Shown piece after piece: positions 1 to 5,978 of a stretch of DNA of 7,756 nucleotides; position 1 is the stretch's first letter, and every line of letters starts with the position of its first letter. The DNA is from Nocardioidaceae bacterium (GTDB lineage Bacteria; Actinomycetota; Actinomycetes; Propionibacteriales; Nocardioidaceae). The position numbers were made by a program, and so were the translations under genes. The stretch covers positions 1-7,756 of the forward strand of contig JAICRS010000141.1 in NCBI GenBank assembly GCA_025966335.1, given 5' to 3'. The notes under the pieces were generated by a model. That model saw nothing but the letters and a program-made list of their open reading frames with translations, had not been told where the DNA came from and did not search any database.

Positions 1-942
1 CCCTTCTACCACTGCTTCGGCATGGTGATGGCGAACCTCGGGTGCACCACGCACGGCGCGACGATGGTCATCCCCGCTCCCGGGTTCGACCCGGAGGTCA
101 CGCTGCGGACGGTCGAGCAGGAGCGGTGCACCGCCCTCTACGGCGTCCCCACCATGTTCATCGGGATGCAGGGGATCCTCGGCTCCGCCGAGCTCCCCCT
201 CACCATGGTCAGGACGCTGCGCACCGGGATCATGGCCGGCTCGATCTGTCCGGTGGAGGTGATGCGCCGCTGCGTCGACGACATGAACATGGCGGAGGTG
301 TCGATCTGCTACGGCATGACCGAGACTAGCCCGGTGTCGACGCAGACCCGCACCGACGACGACCTCGAGCGGCGTACCACCACCATCGGCCGGGTGCACC
401 CCCACGTCGAGGTGAAGGTCGTCGACCCGGTCACCGGGGAGACCGTCGAGCGGGGCGAGCCCGGTGAGCTCTGCACCCGCGGCTACTCCGTGATGCTGGG
501 CTACTGGGACGACCCCGCCAAGACCGCGGAGGCGATCGACTCGGACGGCTGGATGCACACCGGCGACCTGGCGGTGATGCGCGAGGACGGCTACTGCAAC
601 ATCGTCGGCCGGATCAAGGACATGGTGATCCGTGGCGGTGAGAACATCTACCCGCGCGAGGTCGAGGAGTTCCTCTACACCCACCCGGACATCGAGGACG
701 TCCAGGTGATCGGGGTGCCCGACGAGCGGTACGGCGAGGAGCTGTGCGCGTGGGTGAAGGTGCGGGCCGGAGCCGAGCCGCTGGATGCGGCGACGATCCG
801 CGAGTTCGCCACCGGGAAGCTCGCGCACTACAAGATCCCGCGCTACGTGATGGTGGTCGACGAGTTCCCGATGACGGTGACCGGGAAGATCCGCAAGATC
901 CAGATGCGTGAGGAGTCGGCCGCGAGGCTCGGCCTCTCCTGA
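1..942 (+). CDS. AMP-forming acyl-CoA synthetase (ANL superfamily), C-terminal part, 5' truncated
   Basis: Activates a carboxylic acid, probably a fatty acid, to acyl-AMP and then acyl-CoA in the cytoplasm. The reading frame is open from base 1, so 313 residues are present and the N-terminus, including the P-loop-like A3 motif, lies upstream of the window. Visible core motifs, numbered from the first codon here: YGMTE at 104-108 (A5, adenine/ATP binding), TGDL at 187-190 with the ribose-binding Asp189 (A7), GRIKD at 203-207 followed by the hinge and the RGGENIYP segment (A8), and the catalytic Lys296 in VTGKIRK (A10). The start HCFGMVMANLG and the run CYGMTETSPVSTQTR resemble the ACSF2/FadD35-type medium- or long-chain acyl-CoA synthetases; chain length cannot be read from the sequence. 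All expected C-terminal catalytic elements are intact, so truncation is due only to the window edge. The stop TGA is followed at once by a hairpin shared with the convergent protease gene. Function as an acyl-CoA synthetase is secure; the exact substrate is unknown. Confidence 0.95.
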   Translation, partial: PFYHCFGMVMANLGCTTHGATMVIPAPGFDPEVTLRTVEQERCTALYGVPTMFIGMQGILGSAELPLTMVRTLRTGIMAGSICPVEVMRRCVDDMNMAEVSICYGMTETSPVSTQTRTDDDLERRTTTIGRVHPHVEVKVVDPVTGETVERGEPGELCTRGYSVMLGYWDDPAKTAEAIDSDGWMHTGDLAVMREDGYCNIVGRIKDMVIRGGENIYPREVEEFLYTHPDIEDVQVIGVPDERYGEELCAWVKVRAGAEPLDAATIREFATGKLAHYKIPRYVMVVDEFPMTVTGKIRKIQMREESAARLGLS

Positions 943-943
943 G

Positions 944-987
944 TTGTCAGGCCCTGTGTGCGCCATAGCGGTCACAGGGGCTGACAA
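944..987. terminator. Hairpin between convergent genes, probable bidirectional terminator
   Basis: An inverted repeat with 15-base arms (944-958 TTGTCAGGCCCTGTG and 973-987 CACAGGGGCTGACAA) pairs at 14 of 15 positions. Two mismatched pairs inward, CGC (961-963) can pair with GCG (968-970), leaving a CATA loop. It starts two bases after the acyl-CoA synthetase stop and ends five bases from the protease stop, so it can serve both converging transcripts. No T-tract follows on either strand, which is usual for actinobacterial terminators of this shape. Its role as a terminator is inferred from structure and position. Confidence 0.8.
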
Positions 988-992
988 GTCGG

Positions 993-3962
993 TTAGTGGA
1001 GGGTGATCAGGGTGCGGTGGTCGGAGTTGCCGTAGCGGATGGCGCCGAACCAGCGGTAGGGGTCGAGCGCGTCCCACGACACCCGGTAGGCGAACCGGTT
1101 CCCGGCGGCCGCGTCGATGGCGGAGGGCGTGACCTCCAGGTTTCCGGAGTCGCCCTGGCCGACCACCCAGCTGTAGAACTGGCCGCTGGAGGTGGATCCG
1201 TTGGCGGCGGAGTAGGAGCTGACGTAGACGGCGTACTCGCCGACCTCCGGGTCGAACAGGGTCACCGTCTCGTCGGCGGACGCCGTCGCGGACTGGGCCA
1301 CCAGCTCGCCGTCGAGGTAGACGAACAGGTCGAGGTCGTCGGCGGAGTTGTGCCCGTTCATCTCGAACCGGGCGACCTCGGTCCCCGCCGGGACCTGGAC
1401 CGGCACCCGGAACGTGTCGTCGTCGTCGCTGGGAGCCGCCGGGTCGAACGGGCCGGGCACCAGGCTGACGCCGATCGGCATCGCGGAGACCAGGCCGCTG
1501 GTTGCCAGCGCGATCCCGGCATCGGTGCCGGACACGCCCCCGACCGTGATCGCGCCGGAGCTGCCCTCGCCGGTGACCTCCTCCGGGGCGTCGACCAGCT
1601 CGGGCTTCACCACGATCGGCATCTGCACCTGGTGCTCGAGGCCGGTCCAGGTCAGGCTGCCCTTCGCGTAGGTGCCCATCGAGGCGTCCGGCTCGGTCTC
1701 GAACGTCACCCGGAAGCGAGCGGTCTCACCAGGACCCACGGTGAGTCGCTGCGGCCGGACCGTCGCGTCGATCCCGCCCAGACCGCTGAGCTGGGCAGCG
1801 TAGGTCTCGGTGCCGCCGGAGACGTTGGTGACCCGGCGGGTCACGGTGGTGCTGCCGGTGAGGGCGCCGACCGCGATCGAGGGCAGGTTCAGGTCGCTGG
1901 CGTCGATGGGTTTCTCGGAGACCGGCGAGCCGTCGGCGTAGGTGAAGCCCTGCCCGGCGAGGAAGCCGAGGTAGTCGCCGACGTCGGCGCCGAACACCAG
2001 GCCCGGCTCGAGGAAGCTCGTCGGGTCGACGTGGCCGGCGCCCTGCGCGAAGGGGCCGGTGTGGCCCTCGAGGCTGTAGGCGGTGGTCATCATCGCGGAC
2101 TTGACCTGGGCGGGTGACCATTCCGGGCGGGCGCTCTGGATGAACGCCGCGAGGCCGGCGATGTGCGGGGCACTCATCGAGGTGCCGGAGTAGAGGTCCC
2201 ACAGCCGGCCGGCGTTGGACGGCGGCGCCACCGCGGCGACCACACCGACACCGGGGGCGGTGAGGTCCGGCTTGAGGATGTCGCCGCCGGAGGCGGGTGA
2301 CGGCCCGCGCGAGGAGAACTCCGCGACCTGGGGGACCGGGGTGTCGTCGAAACCGGCCGGGTCGATGCTCGCGGTCGCGTCCTCGCCCTCGGTGCGGACG
2401 TACTCCTTGATCGCCTGGCCGGCGGCGACGTCGACGTGGACGGTCGGCACCGAGTGGAAGTCGGCGTGCACGCTGTCCGGTGCGCTGTTGGCGAGCACCA
2501 TGCCCGCGCCCCCGGCCCGCGCCACCGCCACGGACTTGTCGACCCGCGCGGTGATCCCGCGGTCGCACACCACGATGTTGTCCTGGACCAGCTCGGCGTC
2601 CAGCGAGCCGATCTCGCAGATCGTCGCCTGCTCGGCCGATGCGCCCGAGGCGGCCACGTCCGCGGCCAGCACGATCCGGGTGCTCGGCACAGCGGTCTCC
2701 GAGACCATCGCGCCGACGAAGGTGCTCTGCTCCTCGTCGTCGAGGGCCACCGAGCCCTGCAGCTGCTGGTGGCTGCTGGCGCCGACCGTGGTGACCCACG
2801 GGCTCGGGTGCGAGACGGTGGTCGGGTCGGGTCCGCTGTTGCCGGCCGACGCGGCCACGAAGACACCGGACCCGGTCGCGTTGAGGAACGCCAGCTCGAC
2901 GGAGTCGGCGAGGGTGCCGCGTGCACCGGAGATGGAGTAGTTGATGACGTCCACCCCGTCGGCCACGGCCTGGTCGATCGCGGCCACCGTGTCAGCGGTG
3001 GTGCAACCGTCGTCGTCGGGGTTCGGCGCGACCCAGCAGGCCTTGTAGGCCGCGATCCGGGCCGCCGGTGCCATTCCCGAGGCCGTGCCGAAGTCCTGGC
3101 CCTCGATCTGCACCGCGACGTCCCGGTTCCCGGCCGCGGTGGCCGCGGTGTGCGAACCGTGCCCGCCGCCGTCGCGGGGGGAGAGGTACTCCGCCTTGGC
3201 GGTGTTCTGCGCACCGAAGCCCTTGACGAAGTATCGGGCCGAGATCACCTTGTTGTTGCAGTCCGCGGGGGCCCACTGCTCGCCGGGCCGGCAGGCGCCG
3301 TGGAAGCCGGGCACCCGGTCCCTTCCGGGCAGACCGGCGAAGCTCGGGTTCTCCGGCCAGATGCCGGAGTCGATGACGCCGACCACCGTGCCCCGTCCGG
3401 CGTCGCCGGGCCCACCGGCCTGGGACCAGGCCTGCTCCAGGCCGAGGAAGCCGGGGGAGCTCACGGTGTCCAGCTTCTGCTTGGTGCTCCGCTCCACCAG
3501 TGCGACGCCATCGCTCGCGCGGAGCTCCTTGACCTGCTCGCTGCTCAGGTCGGCGGCGAAGCCGTTGACCGCCGTGGTGAACCGGTAGAGCACCTCCGGA
3601 CCGCCGACGCGGGACAGCACCCGGTCCTGCCGGTCGAGCAGACGCTGTCGGTAGTCGGCCACCGCAGGGCGGGTCCGGTCGAAGCGTTCACCCGGCCGGG
3701 CACTGGTCGCCGGGTATCCGGGGATGCCGCCGTTGTAGGTCGCGGCCGGCTTGCCGACCATGGTGACGATGTAGACGCCGGGTCCGCTGGCCCGGGTCGG
3801 GTCCTGCCGGGCAGGCTGGTGGTCGCTGTCCACGGCGGTGAGTCCGGGACGGTGCTGGTCGTTCGGGGGTACGGCCGTCGCGGTGCCGATCGTGCCCACA
3901 GAAGCGACGGCGGCGGTCACGAGAACCGCGCCGAACCTGCGCAGGTGCACGGACACGCTCAA
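993..3962 (-). CDS. Secreted subtilisin-family (S8) serine protease with I9 propeptide, PA insertion, Fn3-like and C-terminal beta domains
   Basis: A 989-residue extracellular protease, complete. Domains: Sec signal peptide 1-30 (RR, hydrophobic core, TATA|V cleavage site); inhibitor I9 propeptide about 63-166; peptidase S8 about 170-640, with catalytic Asp198 (VIDSG), His268 (GGHGSH), oxyanion Asn375 (SAGNSG) and Ser595 (SGTSMSAPH); a PA domain inserted about 400-540 between Asn and Ser; an Fn3-like domain about 690-786; and a C-terminal PPC-like beta domain about 846-935 ending in a short tail. This order resembles plant cucumisin-type subtilases and their actinobacterial relatives. The only six cysteines (224, 235, 309, 320, 449, 466) lie in three close pairs, suggesting disulfides. 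The start chosen is TTG at 3962 because AGAGAGG lies 7 bases upstream; GTG at 3956 or 3950 would shorten it by 2 or 4 residues and keep the signal peptide. The frame stays open far upstream (to 5150), but that part is antisense to the next gene. It is monocistronic, divergent from the HAD-LarE gene. Natural substrate unknown; secretion and autoprocessing are inferred from the family. Confidence 0.95.
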   Translation of the reverse strand: MSVSVHLRRFGAVLVTAAVASVGTIGTATAVPPNDQHRPGLTAVDSDHQPARQDPTRASGPGVYIVTMVGKPAATYNGGIPGYPATSARPGERFDRTRPAVADYRQRLLDRQDRVLSRVGGPEVLYRFTTAVNGFAADLSSEQVKELRASDGVALVERSTKQKLDTVSSPGFLGLEQAWSQAGGPGDAGRGTVVGVIDSGIWPENPSFAGLPGRDRVPGFHGACRPGEQWAPADCNNKVISARYFVKGFGAQNTAKAEYLSPRDGGGHGSHTAATAAGNRDVAVQIEGQDFGTASGMAPAARIAAYKACWVAPNPDDDGCTTADTVAAIDQAVADGVDVINYSISGARGTLADSVELAFLNATGSGVFVAASAGNSGPDPTTVSHPSPWVTTVGASSHQQLQGSVALDDEEQSTFVGAMVSETAVPSTRIVLAADVAASGASAEQATICEIGSLDAELVQDNIVVCDRGITARVDKSVAVARAGGAGMVLANSAPDSVHADFHSVPTVHVDVAAGQAIKEYVRTEGEDATASIDPAGFDDTPVPQVAEFSSRGPSPASGGDILKPDLTAPGVGVVAAVAPPSNAGRLWDLYSGTSMSAPHIAGLAAFIQSARPEWSPAQVKSAMMTTAYSLEGHTGPFAQGAGHVDPTSFLEPGLVFGADVGDYLGFLAGQGFTYADGSPVSEKPIDASDLNLPSIAVGALTGSTTVTRRVTNVSGGTETYAAQLSGLGGIDATVRPQRLTVGPGETARFRVTFETEPDASMGTYAKGSLTWTGLEHQVQMPIVVKPELVDAPEEVTGEGSSGAITVGGVSGTDAGIALATSGLVSAMPIGVSLVPGPFDPAAPSDDDDTFRVPVQVPAGTEVARFEMNGHNSADDLDLFVYLDGELVAQSATASADETVTLFDPEVGEYAVYVSSYSAANGSTSSGQFYSWVVGQGDSGNLEVTPSAIDAAAGNRFAYRVSWDALDPYRWFGAIRYGNSDHRTLITLH

Positions 3963-3969
3963 CGACCAA

Positions 3970-3976
3970 CCTCTCT
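3970..3976 (-). promoter_or_regulatory. Ribosome binding site of the S8 protease
   Basis: On the minus strand the sequence reads AGAGAGG, seven bases before TTG (3962) and thirteen before GTG (3956). The spacing favours the TTG start, which is rare enough that the site matters for the start call. If GTG is used instead, the signal peptide loses only two residues. Confidence 0.6.
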
Positions 3977-3980
3977 GGTG

Positions 3981-4007
3981 CACACCGGACTCCCCGGCCA
4001 CGGTGTG
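3981..4007 (-). other. Inverted repeat in the 5' leader of the protease mRNA
   Basis: CACACCG (3981-3987) and CGGTGTG (4001-4007) are perfectly complementary around a 13-base loop. In the predicted protease transcript this hairpin would end four bases before the AGAGAGG ribosome binding site. It could influence translation initiation or bind a protein as DNA; neither is shown. The high GC content of the region makes a chance hairpin possible. Confidence 0.4.
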
Positions 4008-4020
4008 GGCGGAAGCACCC

Positions 4021-4049
4021 ATGCTCGCAGGGTCACTGGTTCGTTTCAA
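4021..4049 (-). promoter_or_regulatory. Putative promoter of the S8 protease
   Basis: Reading the minus strand, TTGAAA (4049-4044) matches five of six bases of the TTGACA -35 consensus. It is followed after exactly 17 bases by GAGCAT (4026-4021), a weak -10 that keeps the key second A and final T. Transcription would start near 4014, giving a leader of about 50 bases that contains the inverted repeat at 3981-4007. The weak -10 leaves the call uncertain. Confidence 0.35.
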
Positions 4050-4069
4050 TCGGAACGGCCACATAGGCT
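4041..4069 (+). promoter_or_regulatory. Putative leaderless promoter of the HAD-LarE gene
   Basis: TAGGCT at 4064-4069 fits the actinobacterial -10 pattern TAnnnT and ends seven bases before the GTG start at 4077, so transcription would begin at or next to the start codon. No convincing Shine-Dalgarno sequence precedes the GTG, as expected for a leaderless mRNA. The -35 position (TCGTTT, 4041-4046) is poor. The site overlaps the protease -35 on the other strand. Confidence 0.4.
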
Positions 4070-4076
4070 GACCTGC

Positions 4077-5522
4077 GTGGACGCACTGCAACCGCTTGTC
4101 GTGGGCTTCGACCTCGACATGACACTCATCGACACCAGGCCCGGGTTCTCCGCGACCCTGGCCCAGCTGGTGCTGGAGACCGGTGTGCAGATGGACGTCG
4201 AGGCGATGTCGGAGCGGCTCGGCCCGCCCCTGTCGCACATGCTCACGCCGTACTTCGAGGCCACCGAGATCGACGCGCTCGTCGACCGGTTCCGCGCCTG
4301 TTACCCCGACCACGCGATCACGCCGACGCGCGAGTTCACGGGTGCGCACGAGGCGCTGGCGGCGGTACGGCGAAACGGTGGCCGGACCGTCGTGGTCACC
4401 GGGAAGTTCACGCCCAACGCAGCGCTCCACGTCGATGCCCTGAAGTTCGAGATCGACCACCTCGTGGGCGAGGTGTGGGGTGTCGGCAAGGCCGCGGTGC
4501 TCACCGAGCACGGTGCCTCGATCTACGTCGGCGACCACGTCCACGACGTCGAGGGCGCACTCGCCGCCGGGGCGTTGAGCGTCTCGGTCCTCACCGGCGG
4601 CTGCACCGAGCAGGAGCTGCGGGATGCGGGGACCCATGTCGTCCTCGACGACCTCACCGAGTTCCCGGCCTGGCTCGAGGAGCACCTGCTGCGCACCCGG
4701 CTCGACGCGCTCGAGCGGGACCTGCGGTCGCGCGGCTCGCTCATGGTCGCGTTCAGCGGCGGAGCGGACAGTGCGTTCCTCCTCGCCGCCGCGGCCCGGA
4801 CCCTCGGGCCGGAGAACGTGGCGGCGGCGACGGCGTACTCCGACTCGCTGCCGGCCAGCGAGCGGGACCCGGCCGCCGACTTCGCCCGCGAGCTCGGTGT
4901 GCGGGTCTACACGCCGCGGACCCACGAGATGGAGCGCGAGGGCTACCGCGCCAACGCGGGGAACCGCTGCTACTTCTGCAAGGCGGAGCTGCTCGACGTG
5001 CTCGGTCCGCTGGCCGACGAGCACGGCTTCGCGCACGTGGCCACCGGCACGAACGCCGATGACGCGGTCGCCGGCTTCCGGCCGGGGATCCGCGCGGCCG
5101 ACGAACGCGGCGCGATCACCCCGCTCCGTGACGCCGGGCTGACCAAGCAACAGATCCGTGCGGCCTCACGGGAGTGGGGTCTGCCGACCTGGGACAAGCC
5201 GGCCGCGGCCTGCCTGTCGTCGCGGGTCGCCTACGGCGTCGAGGTGAGCTCCTTCCGGCTGTCACGGATCGAGCGGGCCGAGGTCGCGGTGCGTGCGGCA
5301 CTCGCGCAAGCCGGGATCGACGTACGCAACCTGCGGGTGCGCGACCTCGGCGACCGGGCGAGCATCGAGATCGACGCCGAGGCGGTGGAGGCCGCCCTCG
5401 CCCACCCCGCCGTCGCCGATGCGGCCCTGGGTGCCGGCTTCGAGCGAGCCGCGGTCGACCCGAAGGGTTTCCGGTCCGGTTCGATGAACGAACGACTCAG
5501 TGAACCAGGGTTGTACCGATAA
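4077..5522 (+). CDS. larE: HAD-family phosphatase fused to LarE-type ATP-dependent sulfur transferase
   Basis: A 481-residue cytoplasmic two-domain protein. Residues 1-200 form a HAD hydrolase of the phosphoglycolate phosphatase/PpaX type with a full motif set: Asp12 and Asp14 (FDLDMTLID), Thr108 (VVVTGK), Lys138 (GVGKA), Asp153 and Asp157 (GDHVHD), with a helical cap about 22-95. Residues 205-475 match LarE, which adenylates a pyridinium carboxylate nucleotide and inserts sulfur to build the nickel-pincer cofactor: PP-loop SGGADS at 227-232, a CYFC motif with Cys298 and Cys301, Cys379 in AACLSSR, and the terminal GFRSGSMNE signature. Three cysteines suggest the [4Fe-4S]-binding LarE class rather than the single-cysteine sacrificial class. 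A lone LarE is about 270-280 residues, so the extra length is the HAD domain. GTG at 4077 is chosen because HAD motif I begins ten codons later and a -10 lies just upstream. No larB or larC is in the window. The HAD substrate is unknown; pyrophosphate or a nucleotide by-product of the LarE reaction is speculation. The domain calls are firm; the actual pathway is not. Confidence 0.9.
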   Translation: MDALQPLVVGFDLDMTLIDTRPGFSATLAQLVLETGVQMDVEAMSERLGPPLSHMLTPYFEATEIDALVDRFRACYPDHAITPTREFTGAHEALAAVRRNGGRTVVVTGKFTPNAALHVDALKFEIDHLVGEVWGVGKAAVLTEHGASIYVGDHVHDVEGALAAGALSVSVLTGGCTEQELRDAGTHVVLDDLTEFPAWLEEHLLRTRLDALERDLRSRGSLMVAFSGGADSAFLLAAAARTLGPENVAAATAYSDSLPASERDPAADFARELGVRVYTPRTHEMEREGYRANAGNRCYFCKAELLDVLGPLADEHGFAHVATGTNADDAVAGFRPGIRAADERGAITPLRDAGLTKQQIRAASREWGLPTWDKPAAACLSSRVAYGVEVSSFRLSRIERAEVAVRAALAQAGIDVRNLRVRDLGDRASIEIDAEAVEAALAHPAVADAALGAGFERAAVDPKGFRSGSMNERLSEPGLYR

Positions 5523-5527
5523 CCGGT

Positions 5528-5556
5528 TCGTCCCGAAAACTGTGGCGCCTTATCCT
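5528..5556 (+). promoter_or_regulatory. Putative promoter of the cold-shock gene
   Basis: TATCCT at 5551-5556 matches the TAnnnT -10 pattern. The -35 position 17 bases upstream (TCGTCC, 5528-5533) is weak. A start near 5563 would give a leader of about 30 bases. The 72-base gap after the preceding gene otherwise holds only the palindrome AACCGGTT (5521-5528), which overlaps the previous stop codon, and no convincing terminator. Confidence 0.35.
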
Positions 5557-5583
5557 TGGCGTCCTGCAACTACCGAGGAAGAT

Positions 5584-5587
5584 GAGG
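5584..5587 (+). promoter_or_regulatory. Ribosome binding site of the cold-shock gene
   Basis: GAGG, within ATGAGG, lies seven bases before the GTG at 5595. It decides the start: the resulting N-terminus MPTGKVKWYD is the canonical start of actinobacterial cold-shock proteins. Confidence 0.7.
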
Positions 5588-5594
5588 TCATCCG

Positions 5595-5978
5595 GTGCCT
5601 ACTGGCAAGGTCAAGTGGTACGACGCCGAGAAGGGCTTTGGGTTCCTGTCGAAGGACGACGGGGGCGACGTCTACGTACGCGCCGAGGCGCTGCCCGCCG
5701 GGATCGCCACGCTGAAGGCCGGCACCCGCGTGGAGTTCGGCGTGGTGCAGGGGCGCAAGGGTGACCAGGCGTTGCAGGTGCGCGTGCTCGAACCGACCCA
5801 GTCGGTGTCGAAGGCGATGCGCAAGAAGCCGGCGGACATGGTCAACATCATCGAGGACCTCTACCGGCTGCTGGAGAACATCGAGAACGCCTATCGCAAC
5901 GGCCGGCACCCGGACCCGAAGAACGCGAAGCCGACGGCGAAGGTGCTCAGGGCGCTGGCCGACGAGCTCGAGCTGTAG
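5595..5978 (+). CDS. cspB: Cold-shock domain protein with C-terminal helical extension (CspB type)
   Basis: A 127-residue nucleic-acid-binding protein of the cytoplasm. Residues 1-67 form the cold-shock OB-fold: KWYDAEKGFGFL contains RNP1 (KGFGFL, 13-18) and VYVR (26-29) is RNP2, where the usual VFVH is changed to YVR as in actinobacterial long-form Csps. Residues 75-127 are an extension absent from the classical proteins of about 67 residues. The extension is basic at first (KAMRKKPAD), then a predicted helix (IIEDLYRLLENIENAYRNGR), a Pro/Lys linker and a final acidic helix. From memory, M. tuberculosis CspB (Rv0871) has the same layout and a very similar N-terminus. Such proteins bind single-stranded RNA/DNA and are thought to act as RNA chaperones; the extension's role is unknown to me. 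The gene overlaps the end of the convergent MFS gene by 32 bases. Expression from its own promoter is inferred. Confidence 0.93.
   Translation: MPTGKVKWYDAEKGFGFLSKDDGGDVYVRAEALPAGIATLKAGTRVEFGVVQGRKGDQALQVRVLEPTQSVSKAMRKKPADMVNIIEDLYRLLENIENAYRNGRHPDPKNAKPTAKVLRALADELEL

Noticed and set aside
996..2117. 373-codon plus-strand frame opposite the protease C-terminus
   Set aside because: Low-complexity Gly/Val/Arg composition and no motif; it mirrors the real minus-strand gene, a common effect in high-GC DNA.
4039..4056. GTTC ... GAAC half-sites, reminiscent of a LexA/SOS box
   Set aside because: The spacing is 10 bases, the orientation differs from actinobacterial GAAC-N4-GTTC boxes and only four bases pair on each side.
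2436..4076. Upstream extension of the HAD-LarE frame on the plus strand
   Set aside because: It is antisense to the protease catalytic domain and lacks any recognisable fold; the HAD domain begins properly at GTG 4077.
3963..5150. In-frame upstream extension of the protease frame on the minus strand, making a 1385-residue frame
   Set aside because: It runs antisense through the HAD-LarE gene, has Arg/Gly/Val-rich composition typical of a shadow frame, and a signal peptide and ribosome binding site mark the start near 3962.
5521..5528. AACCGGTT palindrome after the HAD-LarE stop as a terminator
   Set aside because: It has no loop, is only eight bases long and lacks a GC-rich stem; it cannot be supported as a terminator.
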